Shown piece after piece: positions 55,605 to 63,762 of a DNA stretch of 64,000 nt. Position 1 is the first letter of the stretch, and every line of letters begins with the position of its first letter. Below the pieces are notes generated by a model that was not told where the DNA came from, searched no databases, and saw only the letters and a list, made by a program, of their open reading frames with translations. A program made the translations under genes and the position numbers. This DNA is from a bacterium. Lineage in GTDB: Bacteria; Myxococcota_A; Polyangia; Nannocystales; Nannocystaceae. The stretch is from contig JANSYI010000007.1 in the NCBI GenBank assembly GCA_024742475.1, positions 213,567 to 277,566 on the forward strand, read 5' to 3'.

Positions 55605-57614
55605 CTACCGTCGGCGCCGCTGCAGTGTCTGCGACGGAGGCCATGCGAGCAACAGCAGCCAAAACAGGCCCCGCGGGCCCTCGCCTACCCGGCACCCGCC
55701 CGAGCCTGCGTTCGCAGAAGGTTCCCGTGTCCCGCCCGAGCTGTCCGTAGAGGGCATTGGGGTCCCGGTGGTACTTTCGTCGTCGCCCTCGCCGCCCGTA
55801 CTCGAGCCCGCCGAGGCCTCGAAGGACACCGCGAAATCATCGATCTGTGTGACATGGAGGCCCTGGTTGAAGAAGGCCAGGTACACCGGCTCGCCGGGCA
55901 CCACATCGGCCGTGAACGTGCCGTCGTTGACGCTGGGCAGGTGAAGGTCCGGGTCGGCCGCGACGGTGGTCCGGTCCTCCTCGTCGACGTCATACGAGAA
56001 CGAGACCGGCGCGCCCGAGCGCACGAGCACGTGCACGTCCCCCACGGGGTCCCAGCCCGGCTCGGGGATGACCGCGACCGAGAACGTCACGGTCATCGTC
56101 GCCGCGTCTTGCGGCACCTCGACGCGCAGCTGCATTGGGCCGGGGCGCATCGGGTCGTAGTAGCCGCCCGAGCCGTAGCGCGGCAGCAGGCGCACCGGGC
56201 CGCGCACCTGCTCGAGGGCGGCGACGCGCTCACAGTCGATGAGGTTGTGGTCGGCCAGCGCGCCAAAGAGCGTGTCGCGAGCGGCCGAGCCCATCGTGGC
56301 CTCGGTCAGCGCGAGCATGCTCGCCGACGCCTCTTCGTAGGTGGCGTCCTGCTCGAGCATCGCGACGGCGTCGAGCACGGGTTCGACCAGCGCATCGCCC
56401 AAGTCGGCGTGGGCCTGCCACAGAGCCCCGGTGAGCGGCTCGGAATCGTAGTGGATCTGACCGAGCAGGTCCTCGGGGCACCGGCGGGCGTTGTCGGCGT
56501 CACGCATGAAGCCGCCGTCGTAGGTGCGTACATACTCGCCGTGCGCGGAGTCTCCGGTCACCACCGCCGCGACGAAGTCGGCAATCGACTCGTTGATCGC
56601 GCCCGCGTCGGTGACCACCGCCTCGGAGCGACGCCGCGCGAGGCCCAGAACGCGCCCCTCCCCCATCTGCGCGGCGATCGATCCGTGGGTCAGCTCGTGC
56701 ACGACGACGTCGGCGTCGTAGCCCCAGTCGGCGGCGGGCCCCTGCCCGAAGAACGCCAGGATGCTGCAGTCGCCCGTATAGCCGGCGTTGGCCACCGCAA
56801 TGACGTCCTCGCCGGTGAACCCGCGGTAGTTGGCCACCAAGGTGCCCCGCGTGCCCTCGGCGACACAGGTGGGCAGGGGCAGACCATGCGCCGAAGCGAA
56901 CGTGAAGAACGCCTGGGCGTGCACGGCCACCGACGCGGCGGAGAACGGATCGGTACCATCGGCGTGGTCCTCGTCGGTTTGCGGCGCGGCGAAGACGAAG
57001 TCGGCCTGCGCCGAGGGCTCGACCGGGGCAAGCACGCAGGCTCCGAGGGTGCCGGGGTCTTCACACTGGCGAACGTCGAACAGCGGCGTGCGCAGGCCCT
57101 CGAGGGGCAGCACCACGTCCTCGAGCTCGAACACGTCAGGTACGGGGTCGAGCACGGGGTTGCGCGCGTAGGCGGCCGCGGCGACCGAGCGCACCTGGTC
57201 GGGGCCGACGAGCAGCGCACCTGTTGGGTCGTCGATCCACAGCAACGGCCGCGCGCCGAGCAGGGGGTCGAAGGCCACGTCGACGCGCCAGCGGACGCGG
57301 CCATCGCTGGGGCGGTGCTCGGCGAGCACGGACCGGACGGTGTATCCGGCCGCCTCGGCGAGCGCTCGCGCCTCGGCAGGGCTGCGCTGGGGCTTCGGCC
57401 AGGTGGTCGCGAGGGCCTCGGCACCCCGGAGGGTCCCCAGCACAGCGTCACCGAGCATCAGCCTCCGCGTGGGGTCTGCGATCGGCAGCCCCGTGGGCGC
57501 GTATCGCTGGCTCTCCACCACGCGGACGGCTCTGCGCTCGAGTACCACGCGCTCGTGCACCTCGAGGTGCCCGGAGGTGGGCGGACCGGCGAGTGCGAGC
57601 CAAAGCGAGAGCAC
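55605..57614 (-). CDS. secreted thermolysin-like metalloprotease with MYXO-CTERM-like tail
   Basis: 669 aa from GTG 57614. Short signal (LSLWLALAGPPTSG), then a propeptide-like region with YTVRSVLAEHRPSDGRVRWR. The catalytic core has VVVHELTHGSIAAQ (H306-E-x-x-H) and, 25-30 residues on, AGAINESIADF (Glu ligand), the M4/M36 arrangement. A beta domain and a Ser/Thr/Gly linker follow. The end is GSGGC, a hydrophobic stretch GLFWLLLLAWPP and RRRR: a MYXO-CTERM-type sorting tail, which marks cleavage and surface attachment in myxobacteria. First gene of the minus operon. Confidence 0.85.
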   Translation of the reverse strand: MLSLWLALAGPPTSGHLEVHERVVLERRAVRVVESQRYAPTGLPIADPTRRLMLGDAVLGTLRGAEALATTWPKPQRSPAEARALAEAAGYTVRSVLAEHRPSDGRVRWRVDVAFDPLLGARPLLWIDDPTGALLVGPDQVRSVAAAAYARNPVLDPVPDVFELEDVVLPLEGLRTPLFDVRQCEDPGTLGACVLAPVEPSAQADFVFAAPQTDEDHADGTDPFSAASVAVHAQAFFTFASAHGLPLPTCVAEGTRGTLVANYRGFTGEDVIAVANAGYTGDCSILAFFGQGPAADWGYDADVVVHELTHGSIAAQMGEGRVLGLARRRSEAVVTDAGAINESIADFVAAVVTGDSAHGEYVRTYDGGFMRDADNARRCPEDLLGQIHYDSEPLTGALWQAHADLGDALVEPVLDAVAMLEQDATYEEASASMLALTEATMGSAARDTLFGALADHNLIDCERVAALEQVRGPVRLLPRYGSGGYYDPMRPGPMQLRVEVPQDAATMTVTFSVAVIPEPGWDPVGDVHVLVRSGAPVSFSYDVDEEDRTTVAADPDLHLPSVNDGTFTADVVPGEPVYLAFFNQGLHVTQIDDFAVSFEASAGSSTGGEGDDESTTGTPMPSTDSSGGTREPSANAGSGGCRVGEGPRGLFWLLLLAWPPSQTLQRRRR

Positions 57615-57689
57615 AGCTCAGTGTCTCGCGCGGGCGGGGATCCGTCGAGTGACAGGCCGGAACGTGGTACCTCTGATGCGCCGCGAACG

Positions 57690-58856
57690 ATGTCGAGCGT
57701 GTCGAACAGCCGCCTGAAGCGCTGGGACGCAGGACACTGGGCCGACTGGGTGGTGCCGGCGGTCGTGGCGTCGCTGTGGGCGGTGCTGCTGGCGGCCTCG
57801 GCCGACGTCGGGCTCGCGACGCGGCGCGGTATGGTGTTCCTCGGCGGACCCGTCCTGTTGCTCTCGGGGCTGCACGCCCGGATCACGGGGTACCTGCACG
57901 CGCCATCGCGCGCACAGCTGCTCGTGCTCCCGCTGCCACCCGCGGCGCACTTCGAGGCGGCTCGGTCTCGCCACCTACGCGGTCTGGCCGAGACGCTCGG
58001 CCTGGGCACCGTGGCCGTCCTGGTCGGGCTGGTACCGACGTCGGGCTGGGAGGATTCGTTTCACCTCGTGCTCGACTGGGCCGCGCTCGCCGTGATCGCC
58101 GGCCTGTTCGAGCCGATGATCCCGGCCGCCAGTGCTGCGCTGGGGCGGCGCTTCGAATCCGGGACCTGGGCCGACGACCTGCAGCAGCGCGCCAGCGGCG
58201 GGCTGACGCTCCCCGAGACGGCGGTCCACCTCTACGCCCCTGCCCTGGGCGTTGGCGCCGCTGCGGCCGCTGCCATGCCGCTGCAGCTGGCCTTCGACCT
58301 GACCGCCGACGGCACGGCCGTACCCGCCGGGTTGTGGGCCGTCGGGGGCCTGGCGGTCGCGGTGGCGGCCCTCGCGTTCGTCGCGGCGCCGGCCGTGTAC
58401 GCCACGGGGGTGTTCGAGGCGGTGCCGTTTCTCGCCGAGGCCACGCGCACCCTTGCGGGCCCGCCCGTGCCCGAGCCGACGCCCGCGGCGATCGCCCGGG
58501 TGCGGGACCCGGTGCTTCGCCTGCTCGTCCTCGCCTTTTGGAGGGAGACCCCCGCGCCCACCTTCCGGTTGATCGCGCTCGCCGGCGCAACGGCGTTCGT
58601 CGCCCTGGGCTCATCGATCGGCCCGCCGCACGTCGCCGTGTGGGTCGCGGGCGCGCTGCTGTGGCTGGTCCCGGCCACCACGCTCTCCCGCAGTCGCCCG
58701 CTGCGTGCGCGCCTGCTCTCCACCCTCCCACTCCCGCCCGCGCAGCGCGGTGGCACCCACCCATTGGCCACCGGGCTGCTGTGGGCCCCCGTCGCGCTCG
58801 GGGCTGCCGTGGTCCTCGTCCGCTTCGCCCTGTCCCTCGGAGGCACGACCGCATGA
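57690..58856 (+). CDS. ABC transporter permease-like membrane protein
   Basis: 388 aa from ATG 57690, about eight hydrophobic helices (ADWVVPAVVASLWAVLLAAS, GLGTVAVLVGLV, WAALAVIAGLF, LAVAVAALAFVAAPAVYA, LIALAGATAFVALGSS). No substrate-binding or channel motif is visible, but the ATPase that follows with ATGA overlap makes an ABC export/permease role likely (ABC-2-like). Divergent from the protease operon with 75 nt between starts. Substrate unknown. Confidence 0.78.
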   Translation: MSSVSNSRLKRWDAGHWADWVVPAVVASLWAVLLAASADVGLATRRGMVFLGGPVLLLSGLHARITGYLHAPSRAQLLVLPLPPAAHFEAARSRHLRGLAETLGLGTVAVLVGLVPTSGWEDSFHLVLDWAALAVIAGLFEPMIPAASAALGRRFESGTWADDLQQRASGGLTLPETAVHLYAPALGVGAAAAAAMPLQLAFDLTADGTAVPAGLWAVGGLAVAVAALAFVAAPAVYATGVFEAVPFLAEATRTLAGPPVPEPTPAAIARVRDPVLRLLVLAFWRETPAPTFRLIALAGATAFVALGSSIGPPHVAVWVAGALLWLVPATTLSRSRPLRARLLSTLPLPPAQRGGTHPLATGLLWAPVALGAAVVLVRFALSLGGTTA

Positions 58857-59494
58857 ACAAGCCCCTGCACGCAACCTCAGTCTCCAAGCGATTCGGCACC
58901 CACACCGTGCTGGCCGACGTGGACCTGCACGTCGAGGCGGGCGAGACGGTGTTGCTCCTGGGCCCCAACGGCGTCGGCAAGTCCACGATGCTCGGCTGCG
59001 TCTGCGGCACAGTGATCCCCGACCGCGGCACGATCGAAATCGGCGGACATTCGCTCGCCAATGCCCCGCTGGCGGCCCGCGCAGCCCTGCGGTATCTGCC
59101 GCAGGAGGTGGAGGTGCCCGCGGGGCTCACCGGCGAGGAGCTCCTGCAGTTCTACGCCGACGTGCATCGCGATGGCGCAGGGATGGCACGCGCACGAGAG
59201 GCCACCCAGCTCGGCGAAGCGCTGGAGCGGCTCGCGAGCACCTACTCGGTCGGCATGCGGCGTCGCCTGGCCTTTGGCGGCCTTCAGCTCGGCGAGGCCG
59301 ACCTCTACGTGCTCGACGAGCCCTTCGCGGGGGTCGACCGCGAGGGCCGCGGCCGCATGGTGGACATCCTGCAAGCGCTCATCGGTCGCGGCGCCGGCCT
59401 GCTGCTCGCCGTGCACGACCGTGACCTGGCCGACCTGGACCCCTTCTCCCCCCGCCGGGTCGAGCTCACCCGCCCCGCGGAGGCCGCGAGTTGA
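58853..59494 (+). CDS. ABC transporter ATP-binding protein
   Basis: 213 aa, GGAGG 9 nt before the ATG. Walker A LLGPNGVGKSTML, Q-loop RYLPQEVEV, ABC signature degenerate as YSVGMRRRLAFGG, Walker B ADLYVLDEPFAGVDREG and H-loop LLLAVHDRDLADL. The signature motif lacks the usual LSGGQ Gly-Gly, though SVGMRRR is common in short exporter ATPases. Coupled to the permease upstream and to the PanE-like gene downstream. Confidence 0.93.
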   Translation: MNKPLHATSVSKRFGTHTVLADVDLHVEAGETVLLLGPNGVGKSTMLGCVCGTVIPDRGTIEIGGHSLANAPLAARAALRYLPQEVEVPAGLTGEELLQFYADVHRDGAGMARAREATQLGEALERLASTYSVGMRRRLAFGGLQLGEADLYVLDEPFAGVDREGRGRMVDILQALIGRGAGLLLAVHDRDLADLDPFSPRRVELTRPAEAAS

Positions 59495-60495
59495 AGGTCG
59501 GCGTGTTCGGTGCCGGGGCAATCGGAGCCTCGGTGGGCATCCGGCTGTCCGCCGCGGGCGTGCCCGTCGCGATGGTGGCCCGGCCGAGCCTGGTCGCCGT
59601 GCGCGATGGTCTGCAAAGCCGTGGATTGGGCGGTCGGACGTACCGCCCCAGCGAGGACCTCGTCGTCTCCGAGGATCCCGCGATCCTCTCCGACGTCGAC
59701 CTGTGCTTGGTCACCGTGAAGTCGCGCCACACCACCGAGGCCGCTCAGACGCTCGCGAGCGTGCTGTCCCCCGATGCTGCGGTGCTCTCGCTGCAAAACG
59801 GCCTGCGCAACCCCATCCGCCTGCGCGCGGCCTTGGAGCAGTCGGTGGCCGGGGGCATGGTCAGTTACAACGTCGTGCGCCCCGCCCCGGGAGTGTTCGT
59901 GCAGGCGACGAAGGGCCCGATCCTGGTCGGGCGCTTGCCCGGCAAACGAGCCGACGACCTCGGATCCCTTCGGCGGGCCGCCGCCCGCGTCGACATCCAC
60001 CTCGACGTGCGAGGCGACATCGACGACGTCATGGCCGGCAAGCTGTTGCTGAACCTCAACAACGGGATCTGTGCGGTCACCGGGGTGACCATCGCCGAGT
60101 CCCTGCGTTCGCGGACCCTTCGCCGCTGCTTCTCCCGGATCATGCGCGAGGGACTCGCCGTCTTGCGCGGCAGCGGGCTCTCACCGCGTTCGATCGTCGG
60201 CCTGCCCCCCGGCGCCATCGCCCGCCTGCTCGCCCTGCCCGACGCCATCGTCCTTCGCGTGGCCAAGAGCCTCGTGGCCGTGGACCCTTCGGCCAAGTCG
60301 AGCACCCTGCAGGACCTCGAGGCCGGCAAGCCCACCGAGATCGACGACCTGTGCGGTGAGATCGTCGTGCGCGCCCGCGAGGCCGGCCTTTCCGCGCCGG
60401 CCAACGCCCTCATCACCGACACCGTACACGCGCTCGAGGGTCAGGACCCGCCGAAGTTCTGGTCCCCCGAGCGCCTCCTCGCGGCGCTCGGCTGA
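59491..60495 (+). CDS. ketopantoate reductase-like (ApbA/PanE family) oxidoreductase
   Basis: 334 aa from TTG 59491, with GGAGG 8 nt upstream and TTGA overlap with the ATPase stop. Rossmann motif VGVFGAGAIGASVGIRLSAA, catalytic-like CLVTVKSRHT, LSLQNGLRN, LLLNLNNGICAVTGV and the substrate loop LQDLEAGKPTEIDDLCGEIV. NADPH-dependent 2-ketopantoate to pantoate reductase family; many members act on other ketoacids. Genuine PanE would supply pantothenate/CoA, which PUFA and PPTase chemistry needs, but the ABC context argues for another role. Confidence 0.85.
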   Translation: MKVGVFGAGAIGASVGIRLSAAGVPVAMVARPSLVAVRDGLQSRGLGGRTYRPSEDLVVSEDPAILSDVDLCLVTVKSRHTTEAAQTLASVLSPDAAVLSLQNGLRNPIRLRAALEQSVAGGMVSYNVVRPAPGVFVQATKGPILVGRLPGKRADDLGSLRRAAARVDIHLDVRGDIDDVMAGKLLLNLNNGICAVTGVTIAESLRSRTLRRCFSRIMREGLAVLRGSGLSPRSIVGLPPGAIARLLALPDAIVLRVAKSLVAVDPSAKSSTLQDLEAGKPTEIDDLCGEIVVRAREAGLSAPANALITDTVHALEGQDPPKFWSPERLLAALG

Positions 60496-60545
60496 GGCGC
60501 AGGAGCGTCGGCGGCACGCCCCGGGGACTCCGATATCCTGCAGCC

Positions 60546-61379
60546 GTGACTCGTTCCGCCTTGGCCGCCGCGTTCTTCGCGGCCGCATGCGCGTCTGCCC
60601 CGGTCCAGCCCGGACCGAAACGGGAGACGACGCCCCCCACGTCCTCATCCGCCGGGCAGGTCGCCAGGTCCGCGACGCCTCTGTCACCTCAGGCCCTCGC
60701 CGCGCTCGTTGCCGCGACGGACCGCAGCGACGAGGACAGGGAGGCGGACCGCCGTCGGCTCCCCGTGCAGATGCTCGCGTTCCTCGGCGTGCACGAGGGG
60801 ATGCGCGTAGCCGACATCGGGGCCGGGACGGGCTACACCACCGAGCTGCTGGCACGTGCGGTCGGCCCCGACGGCGAGGTCGTCGGCCACAACACGCCGT
60901 TCGTGCTCGAGCGCTTCGCCGAGCAGGGGTGGTCTGCCCGCCTGGCCAAGCCGGTCAACGCCAATGTGACCCGGGTGGACAGGCCCTTCGACGACCCGTT
61001 CGGGACGGAGATCCGAGACCTCGACGCCGCGATCAACGTGCTCTTCTATCACGATTTCGTGTGGCAGGAGGTCGACCGTGCGGCCCACAACCGGGCGGTC
61101 TTCGCGGCGCTTCGTCCCGGCGGCGCGTATGTGATCATCGACGCCCATGCAGCCGCCGGCGCCGGCGGGTCGGTCTCGAAGACGCTGCATCGGATCGAGC
61201 GCACGATGGTGGTCGAGGAGGTGACCGCGGCCGGCTTCGTGCTCGAAGACGAGGCGGATTTCCTCCGGAACCTCAGCGACACCCGCGACTGGAACGCGTT
61301 GCCATGGCGAAGCGGCCGCGAGACCTTCAGCGACAAGTTCGTGCTGAAGTTCCGCAAGCCTCACTCGCAGGCGCAGTAG
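60546..61379 (+). CDS. methyltransferase-like lipoprotein
   Basis: 277 aa from GTG 60546. MTRSALAAAFFAAAC has a lipobox AAAC, then a 40-residue linker and a class I methyltransferase fold: GMRVADIGAGTGYTTELLAR, LDAAINVLFYHDFVWQEVDR, FAALRPGGAYVIIDAHAAAG. Similar predicted periplasmic methyltransferases are known from several proteobacteria, although SAM is not thought to be present there. Its role is unknown; it may act before export or use another cofactor. It converges on the dioxygenase gene. Confidence 0.82.
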   Translation: MTRSALAAAFFAAACASAPVQPGPKRETTPPTSSSAGQVARSATPLSPQALAALVAATDRSDEDREADRRRLPVQMLAFLGVHEGMRVADIGAGTGYTTELLARAVGPDGEVVGHNTPFVLERFAEQGWSARLAKPVNANVTRVDRPFDDPFGTEIRDLDAAINVLFYHDFVWQEVDRAAHNRAVFAALRPGGAYVIIDAHAAAGAGGSVSKTLHRIERTMVVEEVTAAGFVLEDEADFLRNLSDTRDWNALPWRSGRETFSDKFVLKFRKPHSQAQ

Positions 61380-61418
61380 CAGTGCCCCATGAGCTGCTCG
61401 TCGACGATCCCCAGTGCT

Positions 61419-62234
61419 TCACACGACGAAGTCGATCGTCGCCACGCCGTCCCGATCGGGCATCAGCGCCATGGTCGGGTTGAACCACGGGTCGCCTTCG
61501 CCAAACGGGTCGCCTTCGAAGTACAGCTGCGTCGTGAGACGTTCTTCGCCACGCACCCACACCTTGGCGTGCACGTGGGCTGGCCGGTACTGGGGGCCAT
61601 TGAGGTACCAGCCCGGACGCAGGGTGTCGAAGGCATAGTTGCCCTCGGCGTCGGTGGCGACCTGGCCGTAGTAGCGAAACTCCGCCGAGGCGTCGTAGGT
61701 GGCGTCGAAGTCGCCAGGCTCGCCCTCCGGCGCGACCGGGGTCGCGTGCCAGATCTCGACGATGGCGTCGGCGATCGGTGCGCAGCCCTCGTCGATCACC
61801 CGCCCTTCGATGCGCAGCGGGACGCCGAGGTCTCCGTGCACGTCGAGGTCGCCTCCGATCGGGATGTCGGGGCGGTAGAACGGGCCCTCGATGTCGCCGG
61901 GGGTCGGCTCACACGACGCCGGCCCCGTGCTCGACTCGGACGTGCCACCGCTGCTGGTCGAGCCGCTCGTGCCCGAGGAGGTGGAACTCTCGTCCTGTGC
62001 GCCACTGACCGTCGACGAGCTGGTGGTCGTATCGGCCGAAGTGGTGCTCGACTCGTCGCCCGTGGACCCCGGGGTCCCGGTCGTGGAGCCAGGGCCGGTC
62101 GAACTCGTCCCGGAGTCCTCGTCCGCCGCATCCTCGGTGCCGTTGCACCCAGGCATCCCCACCATCGCCGCCGATGGAAGCACGGCAGCGGCCTTGGCCG
62201 CCTTCACCACGAACGCACGTCGAGTCCAGTCCAT
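61419..62234 (-). CDS. exported intradiol ring-cleavage dioxygenase-like protein
   Basis: 271 aa from ATG 62234. Twin-Arg signal (WTRRAFVVKAAKAAAVLP) ending with a lipobox-like GMPGC. Then a 60-residue Ser/Thr/Gly/Asp linker and a dioxygenase sandwich: TPGDIEGPFYRPDIP (first Tyr ligand), DATYDASAEFRYYGQ, RPGWYLNGPQYRPAHVHAKV (Tyr and the two His that bind Fe3+). It belongs to the intradiol/protocatechuate 3,4-dioxygenase superfamily; the active site is complete. Tat export fits a cofactor folded before transport. The surface-bound substrate is unknown. Confidence 0.85.
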   Translation of the reverse strand: MDWTRRAFVVKAAKAAAVLPSAAMVGMPGCNGTEDAADEDSGTSSTGPGSTTGTPGSTGDESSTTSADTTTSSSTVSGAQDESSTSSGTSGSTSSGGTSESSTGPASCEPTPGDIEGPFYRPDIPIGGDLDVHGDLGVPLRIEGRVIDEGCAPIADAIVEIWHATPVAPEGEPGDFDATYDASAEFRYYGQVATDAEGNYAFDTLRPGWYLNGPQYRPAHVHAKVWVRGEERLTTQLYFEGDPFGEGDPWFNPTMALMPDRDGVATIDFVV

Positions 62235-62316
62235 GCCGAACACGGTGGCCTCGGTCGCGGTCCGCGTCCAGTTCGCATTCACGCACGATCGCGTGAACCC
62301 CCGCCGCACGATCGGT

Positions 62317-62877
62317 TCAGTACTCGATGAGCGCGTCGACGCGGCGTTCGCCGAGGCGGCCCCGGCCGTTCAGCGCCGCGAGCTCGATGAGGAAGAGGCA
62401 CCCGAGCACGGTCGCCCCCGCGTTCTCCACCAGCGCGCACGCAGCCGACGCCGTGCCCCCGGTCGCCAGCAGGTCGTCGACCACGAGCACCCGCTGCCCG
62501 GCCTTCAGGTCGCCCTGGTGCAGCTGCAGCGCGTCCTCCCCATACTCGAGGGCGTAGCGCTCTTCGAGTACCGGGCGCGGCAGCTTGCCCGGCTTGCGAA
62601 CCGGGACGAACCCTACGCCGAGCGCGGCCGCAACCGGCATGCCGAAGAGAAACCCGCGCGACTCGATACCCACGATCATGTCGATTTCGCCGGCCACGTC
62701 CGCGACCGCGTGCAAGTGCAGGTCGACGGCCGTCTTCAGGCACGTGGGATCGGCCAGCGCGGGGGTGATGTCGCGGAAGAGGATGCCTTCCTTGGGGAAG
62801 TCGGGGACCGCGGCGATGTGCTCGCGGAGCATGTCGAGGCCGGCGTGGGCAACGGAGGGGTCGAGTGCGTGAGACAT
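62317..62877 (-). CDS. apt: adenine phosphoribosyltransferase
   Basis: 186 aa. Purine salvage: adenine + PRPP -> AMP. PRPP loop VLVVDDLLATGGTASAAC, plus DFPKEGILFRDITPALADP, GIESRGFLFGMPVAAALG and VRKPGKLPRP, all APT-typical. Length usual. Starts 3 nt after surE on the same strand with AAGG about 9 nt before the ATG, so surE-apt are co-translated. Confidence 0.96.
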   Translation of the reverse strand: MSHALDPSVAHAGLDMLREHIAAVPDFPKEGILFRDITPALADPTCLKTAVDLHLHAVADVAGEIDMIVGIESRGFLFGMPVAAALGVGFVPVRKPGKLPRPVLEERYALEYGEDALQLHQGDLKAGQRVLVVDDLLATGGTASAACALVENAGATVLGCLFLIELAALNGRGRLGERRVDALIEY

Positions 62878-62880
62878 GGT

Positions 62881-63669
62881 TCAACCTTCGGAGGCGTCGA
62901 GCAGCCGCTGCGCGACGGAGGGGTCGGCCCCGGTGATGTCGAGCTCGAGCGGGGTGACGGCGACGGTGCCGTGGGTGACCGCGTAAGTGTCATCGCCGGG
63001 GCTGTGATCGGTCTCCAGCGCAGGCCCGCCGATCCAGTAGTAGGTGCGCCCCATCGGGTCCTTGCGGGCCTCGACGTTGTTCTTGTACTTGCGAACGCCC
63101 AGCCGGGTGACCTCGACGGGCAGCGCCGCTGCGGCGGCGTCGAGATCGTCGGCCGTCGCGTCGTCCGTGAGTCCGGGCGGGCGCGGCACGTTGATGTTGA
63201 TGAGCGACAGCTCGCCGAGCTCCAGCATGGCCTTGGCCACGCGACGCACGGCAGGAATCGCCACGCGAGGAGACACCCCGCGGTCGGCCGAGGCCGCGAG
63301 CGATGGCACGCCCTGAATGCGAGCCTCCGCCGCGGCGCCGACGGTGCCCGAATAGAAGACGTCGGTCCCCAGGTTGTAGCCGGCGTTGATGCCTGAGACG
63401 ACGAGGTCGGGCTTGCGGGGGCATAGGTGATGCAACCCGACGTAGACGCAGTCGACGGGTGTGCCGCTGACCCGCCACCAGTTCGTCGCCGGCTTCTTCA
63501 CCGGCCCCACGCGCAGGTGCGTATGAAACGTGATCGCATGGCTCGACCCGCTCCGCTCAGTGTCCGGCGCGCAGACGATGACGTCCCCCAGAGGCTCGAC
63601 CGCCTCCACCAGCGCCTCGATCCCCGGCGCGAACACCCCATCGTCATTGCTCACCAGGATGAGCGGCAT
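62881..63669 (-). CDS. surE: 5'/3'-nucleotidase SurE
   Basis: 262 aa from ATG 63669 (MPLILVSNDDGVFAPG). Survival protein E, a metal-dependent nucleoside 5'/3'-monophosphatase. Metal site NDDG at residues 8-11, CAPDTERSGSSHAI (Ser), and the conserved VVSGINAGYNLGTDVFYSGTV Asn motif. The open frame continues upstream to 63783, but this part lies in repeated DNA and is not needed. Its promoter must lie near or inside the repeats at 63700-64000. Confidence 0.95.
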   Translation of the reverse strand: MPLILVSNDDGVFAPGIEALVEAVEPLGDVIVCAPDTERSGSSHAITFHTHLRVGPVKKPATNWWRVSGTPVDCVYVGLHHLCPRKPDLVVSGINAGYNLGTDVFYSGTVGAAAEARIQGVPSLAASADRGVSPRVAIPAVRRVAKAMLELGELSLININVPRPPGLTDDATADDLDAAAAALPVEVTRLGVRKYKNNVEARKDPMGRTYYWIGGPALETDHSPGDDTYAVTHGTVAVTPLELDITGADPSVAQRLLDASEG

Positions 63670-63762
63670 GCAGCCCATGTACCCCAGGACCCACACGCAA
63701 AGCCACCCCACCAAGCCCCCCACCGGGAGGCAGAGCAGCGAGCCGAGGGCTCGCGAGCACCG

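Noticed and set aside
55068..57689. long plus-strand frame before the ABC permease
   Set aside because: Antisense of the protease operon; only the part from 57690 has membrane helices and sensible neighbours.
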